Of a stretch of DNA of 64,000 nt, positions 35,569 to 44,018 are shown piece after piece. The notes below the pieces were generated by a model, which saw only the letters and a program-made list of their open reading frames with translations, was not told where the DNA came from and made no database searches. Origin of the DNA: Corynebacterium riegelii (GTDB lineage Bacteria; Actinomycetota; Actinomycetes; Mycobacteriales; Mycobacteriaceae); NCBI RefSeq assembly GCF_016728505.1, contig NZ_CP068159.1, forward strand, positions 744,001 to 808,000, written 5' to 3'. Made by a program: the position numbers and the translations under genes. Within the stretch, counting starts at the first letter, position 1; every line of letters starts with the position of its first letter.

Positions 35569-36936
35569 ATGGCAGTCGACGCTGATGAGGCAATCTACGA
35601 GCTGGAAAAGGCGCTGGGTAAGAACCTGAGCACTGACCTTGACGCGGCCGAGCTTGAGCGTATGCAGGCCTCGCTTGAAGACGTCCCCCTGCGCCAAATC
35701 ATTGAACTGATTGAGCGCCAGTCCTCCTCCCGCGGCGCTGTGCTTTTGCGCCTGCTGCCCCCGCAGCGCGCCACCGCAGTGTTCGACGCGCTCGACCCGG
35801 CGCACCAGGCCGACCTGGTTGAAGCCCTGTCCGATGAGTCCGTGACCAGCCTGTTCGCCGCGCTTGGCGCGGAGGACCGCGTGCAGCTGCTGGATAACCT
35901 GCCGGCGGAGATCGCGGACCAGGTTATGTCCGGTCTGGATGAGGAGGAGCGCGAAAGCACCAACGCGCTGCTTGGTTATGAGAAGGGCACTGTTGGTCGC
36001 CATATGTCCCCGGACGTGTTGGCGGTGGGGGCGGATGAGGGGGTTGGCGTGGTCGTCGATAAGCTAAAAGCCCAGGCTGCTGACCTGGAGACGATCTACC
36101 TGCTGCCTGTTGTGGATGATGATCTGATGCTGGTCGGTGTGGCCGAACTGAAGGACCTGTTTGTCACCAACGCCACCACGATCGGCCAGGTCATGCGTGA
36201 GCCCGTGTGGGCGAGGGCCACCGACAGTGCGGAGGACACGGCGCGTTGGCTGCTGGCCACCACCAACATTGCGGTGCCGGTGGTTGATGCGGACAAGCGG
36301 CTTGTCGGCGTATTTACCTATGACGAGGCGCACGATGTGATCGAGGACGCCGACAGTGAGGACACCGCCCGCCAAGGTGGTGCCGAGGCGCTGCGCCGCC
36401 CGTACCTGTCCACCCCGGTGCGCGAGTTGTTCCGCTCCCGCATTGTGTGGCTGCTGGTGCTGGCGGTCTCCGCGATCCTGACGGTGCAGGTGCTCGATGT
36501 CTTCGAAGGGACAATCGCGCAGGTCACCGTCCTTTCCCTCTTCATCCCCCTGCTCACCGGCACCGGCGGCAACACCGGCAACCAGGCAGCCACCACTGTT
36601 ACAAGGGCTTTGGCTCTTAACGACGTCCGCACGCGCGACATCCTCCCCGTCATGTGGCGCGAAGTCCGGGTCGGCCTGATGTTGGGCCTGGTCTTGGGCA
36701 CGCTGGGGTTGGTGCTGGGATGGGTGGTCTTTGGCAGTGACATTGGCATCATCATCGGCGCAACCCTGCTGAGTATCTGCACCATGTCCGCAACCGTGGG
36801 CGGCGTCATGCCGATCCTGGCCAAGACCATTGGCGCGGACCCGGCGGTGTTTTCCAACCCGTTCATCTCCACGTTCTGTGACGCCACGGGCCTGATTATT
36901 TATTTCCTCATCGCGAAAGCCGTGCTGGGGCTGTAG
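35569..36936 (+). CDS. mgtE: Magnesium transporter MgtE
   Basis: 455-residue Mg2+ channel/transporter. N-terminal superhelical domain (about 10-130), a CBS pair (about 135-260), then five membrane helices (about 290-455). The pore signature GTGGNTGNQAAT is intact, and the C-terminal segment with NPFISTFCDATGL is typical. MgtE is a dimeric channel gated by intracellular Mg2+ through the N and CBS domains. The ATG at 35569 is chosen over a GTG at 35563: AAGGAG is too close to the GTG and 9 bases from the ATG. No M-box-like riboswitch is visible in the short leader, which contains only a CTACTAGGTAG palindrome. Confidence 0.93.
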   Translation: MAVDADEAIYELEKALGKNLSTDLDAAELERMQASLEDVPLRQIIELIERQSSSRGAVLLRLLPPQRATAVFDALDPAHQADLVEALSDESVTSLFAALGAEDRVQLLDNLPAEIADQVMSGLDEEERESTNALLGYEKGTVGRHMSPDVLAVGADEGVGVVVDKLKAQAADLETIYLLPVVDDDLMLVGVAELKDLFVTNATTIGQVMREPVWARATDSAEDTARWLLATTNIAVPVVDADKRLVGVFTYDEAHDVIEDADSEDTARQGGAEALRRPYLSTPVRELFRSRIVWLLVLAVSAILTVQVLDVFEGTIAQVTVLSLFIPLLTGTGGNTGNQAATTVTRALALNDVRTRDILPVMWREVRVGLMLGLVLGTLGLVLGWVVFGSDIGIIIGATLLSICTMSATVGGVMPILAKTIGADPAVFSNPFISTFCDATGLIIYFLIAKAVLGL

Positions 36937-37005
36937 CCGCTTTCGCCTTTGAGCTGGGGTTTTGGCGCTTTCTTGCAACGGGTGTAATGTTTTAGCACGT
37001 TGCAA

Positions 37006-37081
37006 GCGCCCGTAGCTCAACGGATAGAGCATCTGACTACGGATCAGAAGGTTGGGGGTTCGAATCCCTCCGGGCGCACCA
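37006..37081 (+). tRNA. tRNA-Arg(ACG), copy 2
   Basis: Identical over 76 bases to the tRNA at 27224. The promoter region has TAATGT (36984-36989) bracketed by the inverted repeat TTGCAACG/CGTTGCAA (36973-36980, 36998-37005). The IS begins on the very next base after CCA; the 15 bases 37067-37081 recur at 38569-38583. Confidence 0.96.
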
Positions 37082-37129
37082 TGTCCTCAGTCGCGACATA
37101 GTTGACAACTCAGTCGCGACATGGTGGAC

Positions 37130-37176
37130 AAACCGGTGCCTCGGTTTTTATTTTTCTGAGGTGCCGGTTTTGTTTT
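37130..37176 (+). terminator. IS-borne terminator facing the tRNA gene
   Basis: On the plus strand the RNA AAACCGGUGCCUC pairs with GAGGUGCCGGUUU using two G-U pairs, followed by TTTTGTTTTT. Read from the other strand, the two wobble pairs become A-C mismatches and the T-tract is poor. It therefore seems set to stop transcription arriving from tRNA-Arg. Confidence 0.6.
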
Positions 37177-38363
37177 TAGGTCAGTGGGGGTTGGCCTTTT
37201 CGCCAGTATGGTTTTTGGTAATTGCGGGATGTGTCGATGTAGTGCTCGGTGATGATTTCGCCGGTCTCTTTTAGCGATGTGGTGACGTGGTTGTCGGTGA
37301 TGACCATCAGGATGTGCTTGCCGCCGTAGGCGCGTCCGATGCCTAGGTGGTAGAGCCTTCCGGCGTAGCGGATGGTGACCTTGCCGTTGACACCGACGAT
37401 GTCGTTGCGGATGCGCCATTCGTCATTTGGGTTGTCCGTGGGTTGGGCTTTGGGGCCTGTGGTATAGGCCTGCTCGGGTGTGCGGCGTCCGAGTGCTCGA
37501 TGGGGCCGCTGTGTGTTGTAGTACCCAGCGAATTCGTCGAGTTGTTGTTGTAGTTGGGTAATTGTTTCTGCTGGTGGTTGTGCTTTGATCCAGCGTTTGA
37601 GTGTCTGGTGGAATCGTTCGATCTTGCCTTGGGTTTGTGGGTGCCCGGGTCGGCCGTTTTTCTGTTGAATACGGTGATGGTTGAGGGTTTTCTCAAAGGC
37701 GTTGCGCCCTCCTTTCCGGCCTGCGAGTCGTGCTGTGAATACCAGCCCGTTGTCAGTGAGCGTGGATGCGGGTGGCCCATAGGTGTTGATGAGGCGTTGG
37801 AGCTGTTCTGCCACTGCAGTGCCTGTAAACGCGTGCTGAGCGGTGATTGACAGCAGGTAGCGGGAGTGGTCGTCGAGGAAGTCGAGGACTTCTACACGAG
37901 TGCCGTCGGCGAGGAAAAGGTGGGTGATGTCGGCTTGCCAGCATTCATTGGGCATTTCGGCTTCGAAGCGAATGTAGGAGCTTCGTGGCTTCTTTTGGGG
38001 TTGCGGAGTAACTAGGCCTGCGTTGGTGATAATGCGGCGGATAGTGGAGGTTGATGGCACGCGTAGGCCTTGTCGTTGTAGGTGAAAGGCGATGGTGTCT
38101 GGACCTGCGTCGAGTCCGGCTCTGGTGAGTTCTTTGCGCATTTCGATGATGTGTTTGCGCAGGTGTTCGGGTATCGCCTGGGGGTGGGTGTGTGGTGCGC
38201 GGGATTTCGGGGCGATTGCTTCAGGTCCGCCGGCGTCGAAGTCGGCCAGGATCTTGTAGACGCGTTGGCGCGAGATCCCGAATCGTTTGGCGACTTTGGC
38301 AGCTGGTTCACCTTGGTCTCGTACGGCTTTAACAATTGCGAGGTTGCGGTTGGGGCTGTTCAT
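37176..38363 (-). CDS. IS481-family transposase, copy 1
   Basis: 395-residue DDE transposase. An N-terminal helix-turn-helix (about residues 18-40, AAKVAKRFGISRQRVYKIL) recognises the ends; a second winged-type segment follows to about 120. The rve-type catalytic core has D145 (CWQADIT), D204 (TLTDNG) and E249 (GKIERFHQTLKR). The C-terminal region after 320 carries the IS481-type extension. Intact frame, so probably active. It is separated from the tRNA-proximal end by 94 bases and from the other end by 205 bases. Its protein is identical to the copy at 55253 in every residue compared. Confidence 0.95.
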   Translation of the reverse strand: MNSPNRNLAIVKAVRDQGEPAAKVAKRFGISRQRVYKILADFDAGGPEAIAPKSRAPHTHPQAIPEHLRKHIIEMRKELTRAGLDAGPDTIAFHLQRQGLRVPSTSTIRRIITNAGLVTPQPQKKPRSSYIRFEAEMPNECWQADITHLFLADGTRVEVLDFLDDHSRYLLSITAQHAFTGTAVAEQLQRLINTYGPPASTLTDNGLVFTARLAGRKGGRNAFEKTLNHHRIQQKNGRPGHPQTQGKIERFHQTLKRWIKAQPPAETITQLQQQLDEFAGYYNTQRPHRALGRRTPEQAYTTGPKAQPTDNPNDEWRIRNDIVGVNGKVTIRYAGRLYHLGIGRAYGGKHILMVITDNHVTTSLKETGEIITEHYIDTSRNYQKPYWRKGQPPLT

Positions 38364-38587
38364 TTGTCAACGATGTCGCGACTGATCCCCGTCTGCCTTC
38401 GCGCCACGCGGTGGTTGGGGAGAGTGTCAACGATGTCGCAGCTGAGGTGTCAACCTTCACCCCAGGTAGTTTCCCCTGGCTAAGTGTCAATCATGTCGCG
38501 GCTGACCTGTCAACCATCAGGAAGGTTCTCCCAGTCACGCTGTGTCAACTATGTCGTGACTTCGGACACCTCCGGGCGCACCAACCG

Positions 38588-38613
38588 AAAACCCTGGGAG
38601 ACCAGGGTTTTTT
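38588..38613 (+). terminator. Original terminator of tRNA-Arg copy 2, displaced by the IS
   Basis: Stem AAAACCCTGG, loop GAGA, CCAGGGTTTT, then TTC. It nearly matches the hairpin that follows tRNA-Arg copy 1 at 27303, showing that tRNA and terminator were duplicated together. The stretch to 38739 holds the leader of the next gene. Confidence 0.8.
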
Positions 38614-38739
38614 CTTTTGCCTGGGTGTTTTGGGCAACACCATAGTTTGTCGTATTGAGATACCTCTGTGACACAAGTACATTGAGACGTGGCTTTCTGG
38701 GCCGTGCTCGAGCGCGCCCAAAATCTACGAGAGGTACCC

Positions 38740-41391
38740 ATGAAAAACTCCAGGAACACCCGTGTCGCGGGTATTGCGCTGGCAGCTGCCGTTGCCGGAA
38801 CGTTTGCGCTGACCCCAGTGCAGTCACAGGCTGCGATCAAGCCGAATGACATTGCACGTGGTCTGAACCAGCTGAATTCCATGCTGGGCCGCAATCTTGA
38901 CCAGGTCGGCGCGGCAGTGACACAGCGTGTTCGCCCTGGCAGTGGTTCTGCGGGTGCTCGTTACTCTTCGGGCGGCTGGACGTACACGGCTGTTGCCTAC
39001 AACCCGGGCGCTGACCGTATTTACGGTATCTCTACTGGTGAGGACGGCAAACCGGCCGGCCACCTGCTGCGTATCAAGCCGGATATTCATGAGCTGGCGG
39101 ACCTCGGCCCGCTCGACCTGCGCGGTATTAATACGAAGGACGTTGCCTCTGCGTCCATCACCCCGGCGGGTACGTTGGTGCTGTTCTCGGGCGCGGAGTT
39201 CCGCACGATTGATCTGTCTAAGGACGATCTGACTAATTCGCTGCTGTCGGACAAGATCACGGACGCTCGAGCGCTGGCCGTGAAGTCCGGCAAGATCACC
39301 ATGCCGTCAAACGTGGGTGACATTGGCATTCCTAGCGCGTGGGCTTCCGGCATTGACCCGGAGAAGACCCATGAGCTCTACGCCATCTCTCGTGACCGTG
39401 ACCGCATGTACAAGTGGACCTTGGATACCAAGACCGGCAAGGTTACGGTTGATCCGGTGACCATCCGCCCGGGCTTTAGCCTGGACGGCATTGGGGATCT
39501 GAACTACGCCTACACCAAGGGCGACGGCACGTTTGTGTTTGCGGATGACGCTGCGAAGAGCGTCGAGCTGCGCGGCACTGACCTGGTGGCGTCCTACTTT
39601 GGCAACACTGTGGTGGATAACTTCCGTGAGCTGGCGTACCTGCCGGTTGGCGCGGGTTACAAGCCGGTGACGCAGTTTGTGAAGCCGGATCCGCTGCCTG
39701 GCGAGTACGCACGTGATGCGGTGAAGCCGTCTTCACAGGTCAATGCTGCTGAGGTTGTGCGTGACCTGGAGCGCATTGGCAACGCCGCGGGCAATCTGGC
39801 TAATGCTGTTGACAAGGTGAACCCAACTGCCCCGACGGTTGTTGGTGAGACCGCAGAGCCGACCCCGTCCGAAACCCAGGCTGAGGCTGAGCCCTTGCGT
39901 AACGACGCCAACGTGCTCTCCTCCGACGCCCCCGAAACCCCCTCCGAGACTCCCTCCGAGACTCCCTCTGAGACCGGTCCGGTTGCAGTCTCCAGCACGG
40001 TTACCCCTGCTGAGACCCGTAACGTGTTGTTCTCTGTGGTGAGCCCGGACGGCTACGCCGTGCGCAACGCCGAGATTGAGATCGCGGGTACGGACATTTC
40101 CGGCAAGACGGACAAGAACGGCCAGAAGTCCCTGACCATTCCGGGCGAGGACGTCATTGCCTACATTCAGGACGAGCCCTACGTTGTCGACGCTGGCGAA
40201 ACCCGCATGCGCGTCACCGTCCTGGAGGACACGGCTGTCGAGGACAAGCAGGAAGAGAAGCCGGCCGAGGACAAGCGGGAAGAGAAGCCGGCCGATAAGC
40301 CGGAAGACAAGAAGGCCGACGATCCGGTAGCCGAGGACAAGCCTGCGGAGGACCCTGCTGATCCGAAGGACCCGGCAGCTGAGCCGAAGCCGGAAGACAA
40401 GCAGCCGGAGGCTAACCCGAAGCCTGCTGAGGGTACCCAGAGCGAAAACATTCGACTGCTCGTGCAGGACGAGAAGGGCAAGAATGTTGAAGGCGCGACC
40501 ATTACCACGGATGGAAATCCCATTCAGCTGAAGACGAATAGCAGTGGTGTTGTGTCGATTCCGCGTTCTCTGGTGGGCGAGCAACGTCTTTTCTACGTCA
40601 CCTATGACTCTCATGTGAAGACGCTGACCCTGTCCAAGTCCACGGGCCATATTGAAGAGGTCACGCTTCCGTTCACCTACACGCCGACGACTACCTCGAC
40701 TACTAAAACGACCGCTGAGCGCAAGACTGTGACCATCGGTATCACCGTGAGGACTGAGAACGGCGATCCGGTACAGAACGCTGAGGTGTACAGCGTGCAT
40801 GGTCTAGCAATTGAAGTTGATGGCCTGACCGATTCGGAAGGCCTGGTCATGGTGACGATCCCGGGCAACGTCGGCAACGGCGATCACGTCATGCTCGGTG
40901 TTCGTACGGCTCCGTCGGGCTTTGACACGGTGCGCAAGAACGTCTCCCGTAAGGACGACGGTGCGGAGCTCGTGCTCCCGAAGAGCAAGAAGACCACCAC
41001 TAGCACGACCAAGAACACGCCGGAGCAGATCTTGGACGTGATCAAGCAGGTTGAGCCGCTGGTGGCTGCGCTTGCTGGTCCGGCTGCGTTGGGTGCTGGT
41101 TTGGCTAACCGTGGTACCACCACGAAGACCACTACGTCGGCGCGTTCGACCACGCTTAACGGCAAGGTGTCCACGGGCCGTTCCACCACTGCGGCGAAGT
41201 CGACGTCGAAGAACAGCGCGAAGTCCACGTCCAAGTCGACCTCGAAGTCCACCTCCAAGATCACCACCAGCACCCGCGACGGTGATCTGGCGGATACCGG
41301 TACCCCGATGACCACGGTCATCACGCTGGGTATCCTCGCGATGCTCATTGGTGGGGCGTATGTGGCGATGGGTAGGCGTCGGGAAGCATAA
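38740..41391 (+). CDS. Sortase-anchored surface protein (LAxTG)
   Basis: 883-residue exported, wall-anchored protein. Signal peptide residues 1-32 (cleavage near SQA-A). Residues about 60-310 form a beta-rich head (GGWTYTAVAYNPGADRIYGI and further strands, possibly a propeller). A Thr/Glu/Pro-rich stretch follows with PSETPSETPSET. Three Ig/prealbumin-like modules (near residues 410, 575, 670) are separated by a Lys/Glu/Pro spacer. The C-terminus has a Ser/Thr/Lys-rich stalk and the sorting signal LADTG, a hydrophobic helix and MGRRREA. A GAGAGG ribosome-binding site precedes the ATG. No sortase gene lies in the window. Ligand unknown; adhesion is plausible. Confidence 0.85.
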   Translation: MKNSRNTRVAGIALAAAVAGTFALTPVQSQAAIKPNDIARGLNQLNSMLGRNLDQVGAAVTQRVRPGSGSAGARYSSGGWTYTAVAYNPGADRIYGISTGEDGKPAGHLLRIKPDIHELADLGPLDLRGINTKDVASASITPAGTLVLFSGAEFRTIDLSKDDLTNSLLSDKITDARALAVKSGKITMPSNVGDIGIPSAWASGIDPEKTHELYAISRDRDRMYKWTLDTKTGKVTVDPVTIRPGFSLDGIGDLNYAYTKGDGTFVFADDAAKSVELRGTDLVASYFGNTVVDNFRELAYLPVGAGYKPVTQFVKPDPLPGEYARDAVKPSSQVNAAEVVRDLERIGNAAGNLANAVDKVNPTAPTVVGETAEPTPSETQAEAEPLRNDANVLSSDAPETPSETPSETPSETGPVAVSSTVTPAETRNVLFSVVSPDGYAVRNAEIEIAGTDISGKTDKNGQKSLTIPGEDVIAYIQDEPYVVDAGETRMRVTVLEDTAVEDKQEEKPAEDKREEKPADKPEDKKADDPVAEDKPAEDPADPKDPAAEPKPEDKQPEANPKPAEGTQSENIRLLVQDEKGKNVEGATITTDGNPIQLKTNSSGVVSIPRSLVGEQRLFYVTYDSHVKTLTLSKSTGHIEEVTLPFTYTPTTTSTTKTTAERKTVTIGITVRTENGDPVQNAEVYSVHGLAIEVDGLTDSEGLVMVTIPGNVGNGDHVMLGVRTAPSGFDTVRKNVSRKDDGAELVLPKSKKTTTSTTKNTPEQILDVIKQVEPLVAALAGPAALGAGLANRGTTTKTTTSARSTTLNGKVSTGRSTTAAKSTSKNSAKSTSKSTSKSTSKITTSTRDGDLADTGTPMTTVITLGILAMLIGGAYVAMGRRREA

Positions 41392-41440
41392 GCCCCCGAA
41401 ACCCCTGCACCCGGTCGCCTAAGGGCTGCTCCGGGTTCAA

Positions 41441-41556
41441 CAAATATGCAGGGGAAGATATGCAGGTCTGCAGGTCACGGACCGTTTTCATTAACGGGCC
41501 CCTTATTGAAAAAACGCTCTGACCAGGGAACCTGCATATCTTCCCCTGCATATTTG
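41441..41556. repeat. Inverted-repeat element with doubled ATATGCAGG arms
   Basis: Perfect 26-bp inverted arms at 41441-41466 and 41531-41556 around a 64-base centre. Each arm contains ATATGCAGG twice. It lies in the 198-base gap between the convergent surface-protein and tyrA genes. No gene is seen here. Confidence 0.8.
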
Positions 41557-41589
41557 CGTTTGGTAGGGGGCGGGCAGCCGCCGACGTGA

Positions 41590-42609
41590 CTAGAACACCT
41601 CGACGCGCCCGCCGAGGGACTCGATCTGCTTCAGCTGCTTCACCCAGCCAGGCCCGCCCGGGTGTACGCGCATCACCGGACGCGAGGAAATGGCCACTGG
41701 CGAGACGGACTCGCGGCGCGCACCCGAGCGCGCGTTCATGCGCACGTGCGCGCGGTAGCCGGACTCGGCCAGCCACTCCATCGTCGGGTTCTCGGAAGCA
41801 AGACCCTCGCGGGCGCGAACCAGCAGGTCAATGTATTCATCAAGTACCTTGACAAGCGGCTCCGCATTGGTTTCACACATGTTGCGCACCAAAGACGGCT
41901 GCGTGCCGGCCACGCGCGTGGCGCCCTTAAACGAACCAGCGGCAAGCGACTGCGCCAGCGTGTAGCCGTGATCCCCAACAATGGACAGGGCTTCTGCCAT
42001 CACGTGCGGCAGGTGGGACACACGCGCCACGGCCTCGTCGTGCGCTTCCGCAGAAACTGGCACGGCCTCCGCGCCAACGAGGGCAACCATGCGGCACACA
42101 TCGGCAAAAAGATCCGCCCACTCCTGCGGCAAGCGCTCCGATCCCTCCGAGCACTCCACGGCGTAGTCATACGTGACCACCCACGCCGCGCGCGCGAACA
42201 GTCCGGTTTGGGAGGCCGCCCAACCGGACGCTTCCGTCCCCGCCATCGGGTGGCCGCCAACGTAGCGCTCCAGCATGCCGCGCTCACGCACTAGGGCGTA
42301 GACCGGCGCTTTTACAGACACAACGTCGGTAATGCCGCAGCTGGGCGCCCACTTGGCGATGGCATCGAGTATTTCAGCGACCACGTCGAACGGCACGGCG
42401 ATCACGATGAGGGCGCCCAGATCCTCGGCACGCCGCAAGACGGCCTCAAGGTCCACGATCACGTCGAATCCGTCTGCGGCTGCTTGGCGTGCGCCTGCGT
42501 TGGAGTGCGTGTATCCAAAGGTGAGGTGGTTGTGCGCGGCAAGGTCGCGCATCAGGGAGCCGCCGATGAGGCCATTGCCAAGAATGCACACAGGTCGCAG
42601 TTTGGTCAT
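41590..42609 (-). CDS. tyrA: Prephenate dehydrogenase TyrA
   Basis: 339-residue NAD(P)-dependent dehydrogenase of tyrosine biosynthesis, acting on prephenate or arogenate. The Rossmann motif ILGNGLIGGS lies at residues 9-18, followed by the family motif GGHPMAGTE with the catalytic His. There is no ACT domain. Corynebacterial TyrA is known to favour arogenate, so that preference is possible here. The ATG at 42609 is preceded at 8 bases by TAAACT on the coding strand, fitting a leaderless mRNA. It is divergent from the deaminase-associated gene, a conserved neighbourhood in corynebacteria. Confidence 0.92.
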   Translation of the reverse strand: MTKLRPVCILGNGLIGGSLMRDLAAHNHLTFGYTHSNAGARQAAADGFDVIVDLEAVLRRAEDLGALIVIAVPFDVVAEILDAIAKWAPSCGITDVVSVKAPVYALVRERGMLERYVGGHPMAGTEASGWAASQTGLFARAAWVVTYDYAVECSEGSERLPQEWADLFADVCRMVALVGAEAVPVSAEAHDEAVARVSHLPHVMAEALSIVGDHGYTLAQSLAAGSFKGATRVAGTQPSLVRNMCETNAEPLVKVLDEYIDLLVRAREGLASENPTMEWLAESGYRAHVRMNARSGARRESVSPVAISSRPVMRVHPGGPGWVKQLKQIESLGGRVEVF

Positions 42610-42667
42610 GGACCATGAGTTTAACCCCCTGTTGTAACTGCCGCGTGCCGACTACGCTGTTGAAACC

Positions 42668-43153
42668 ATGAGCCACTCTTACAGTGAGGGGTATGCCCTT
42701 ACCGTCGCAAGGACGGATTCTGGCTGGTCAGTGCGCCGGTTCAGGGATGATTTTGAGGACATATCAACTTCCATCGACGCGGTGCGTGCCCTGCGCAGTG
42801 AGGGGCCGGCGTTCGCCATGTTGAATGTAGAGGATGAGTACCTGCTCATCGTCCGCCCCGGCCCGAGCAGCGTGCGGGTCCTGATTAGCGACGCCACAAT
42901 GGCCGTCGACGACGACTTCGCCGCAGACGCCCTGGAAGAGGCCGGTTTCGAGATCCCTGACATTGACATTGATCTGCTCGATGACACCGAGGCGTGGGCT
43001 GACGGAAACTTCGACATCCTCGCTGACCTTGGTCTTTCGGAGCAGATGATGAGCATTTTGCTTGACGACGATCCGGCGCCCCATGACCTCGCGCTCACCA
43101 TCGCCGAGGACCTGGACTTTGCAGACGAGTTTCTCCGTGCCTCTAAAAAGTAG
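42668..43153 (+). CDS. tRNA adenosine deaminase-associated protein
   Basis: 161-residue acidic protein found just upstream of tadA in many actinobacteria. It is rich in Asp/Glu, with the stretch PDIDIDLLDD and a compact alpha/beta N-terminal half. No catalytic motif is visible; the name rests on conserved linkage with tadA. The ATG at 42668 lies 9 bases after TACGCT, so a leaderless or nearly leaderless transcript is likely. Ten bases separate it from tadA, so they form one operon. It may act as a partner or regulator of the deaminase; this is inference. Confidence 0.82.
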   Translation: MSHSYSEGYALTVARTDSGWSVRRFRDDFEDISTSIDAVRALRSEGPAFAMLNVEDEYLLIVRPGPSSVRVLISDATMAVDDDFAADALEEAGFEIPDIDIDLLDDTEAWADGNFDILADLGLSEQMMSILLDDDPAPHDLALTIAEDLDFADEFLRASKK

Positions 43154-43163
43154 CGCGCAAGGT

Positions 43164-43625
43164 ATGGAAGCTGCAGAAACCGCAGAGGCACGGATGCATG
43201 AGGCCATCGCCATTGCCCGAACAACCCCGCCCGGGGATGTGCCCGTGGGGGCAATTGTCTACGGGCCGGGTGGGGAAGTGGTGGGGGTGGGGACGAATCG
43301 TCGATTAGCAAACTGCGATCCAACGGCTCATGCGGAGGTGGAGGCGATCCGCCAAGCTGCCAAGAACCTGGGGACGTGGCGGCTGGATGGGTGCGAGCTG
43401 GTGGTCACGCTGGAGCCGTGCACGATGTGCGCTGGAGCGATCCTGGGGGCGCGGGTGTCCTCGCTGGTCTTTGGTGCTTTCGAACCGAAGACTGGCGCGG
43501 TGGGCAGCGTGCTGGACGCGCTGAGGGACCCGCGGCACCTGCACACCGTGGAAGTGCGCGGCGGGGTGCTGGAGGCAGCAACTAGCCAGCTGATGAGCAC
43601 CTTTTTCAACGGTTTACGTGACTGA
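43164..43625 (+). CDS. tadA: tRNA-specific adenosine-34 deaminase TadA
   Basis: 153-residue zinc-dependent deaminase that converts A34 to inosine in tRNA-Arg(ACG). Zinc ligands and catalytic Glu: HAEVEAI (H-x-E) and PCTMCAGA (C-x2-C). The substrate tRNA-Arg(ACG) is present twice in this window. The ATG at 43164 with GCAAGG upstream is selected; a longer in-frame opening overlaps the upstream gene in another frame and is not conserved. The length is normal for the family. Essential in most bacteria that read CGN with this tRNA. Confidence 0.92.
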   Translation: MEAAETAEARMHEAIAIARTTPPGDVPVGAIVYGPGGEVVGVGTNRRLANCDPTAHAEVEAIRQAAKNLGTWRLDGCELVVTLEPCTMCAGAILGARVSSLVFGAFEPKTGAVGSVLDALRDPRHLHTVEVRGGVLEAATSQLMSTFFNGLRD

Positions 43626-43702
43626 ATTGTTATGGCGCTGCAGCCGGCAGTGCGCCTATGGTTGGAATTGTTATTAACCAATAAAACGAAAAGGAGCACA
43701 CC

Positions 43703-43960
43703 ATGGCTTTGGAAGGCAAGGGCGACCAGATCAAGGGCAACATCAAGGAAGGCCTCGGCGAGCTGACCGATAACGAGAAGCTGCAGAACGAGGGCAAGGC
43801 TGACAACCTGGTTGGCAACGTTAAGGAGACCGTGGCTAACGCTGGCGACGCTATTAAGGACAAGGCCAGCGAGGTTGCCGCGAAGGTTGAGGACAAGGCT
43901 AACGAGGTTGCCGCAAAGGTGGAAGACAAGCGCGAGGAGCGCGAGGCAGAGAATAACTAG
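43703..43960 (+). CDS. CsbD-family stress protein
   Basis: 85-residue very hydrophilic protein with the CsbD motif GKGDQIKGNIKEGLGELTDN, followed by a duplicated EVAAKVEDKA(N) helix repeat. CsbD proteins are induced by general stress in many bacteria; their molecular function is unknown. AAGGAG lies 9 bases before the ATG. It is transcribed alone, from the 77-base gap after tadA, which contains a TATTAA-like -10. Expression level is probably high, judged by the strong ribosome-binding site and biased codons. Confidence 0.88.
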   Translation: MALEGKGDQIKGNIKEGLGELTDNEKLQNEGKADNLVGNVKETVANAGDAIKDKASEVAAKVEDKANEVAAKVEDKREEREAENN

Positions 43961-44018
43961 TGCCTGCTTGGCGTGGTGAATTTGGCCACGCGGGCACGCA
44001 ACCGTTACGCTAGCTTGC

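Larger units (their letters stand above)
37082..38568 (-). mobile_element. IS481-like insertion sequence, copy 1
   Basis: 1487-bp element with ends 5'-TGTCC...GGACA-3'. Terminal inverted repeats are about 26 bp, with three mismatches at positions 6, 7 and 12. It carries one transposase gene. The flanking direct repeat of 15 bp (37067-37081 and 38569-38583) equals the last 15 bases of tRNA-Arg including CCA, so the tRNA is left intact. The tRNA's own terminator now lies beyond the IS at 38588. Copy 2 at 55048 has the same length and appears identical. Confidence 0.93.

Noticed and set aside
27224..37081. Prophage or integrative element between the two tRNA-Arg genes
   Set aside because: No integrase, excisionase, phage structural or conjugation gene is found; only direct tRNA copies.
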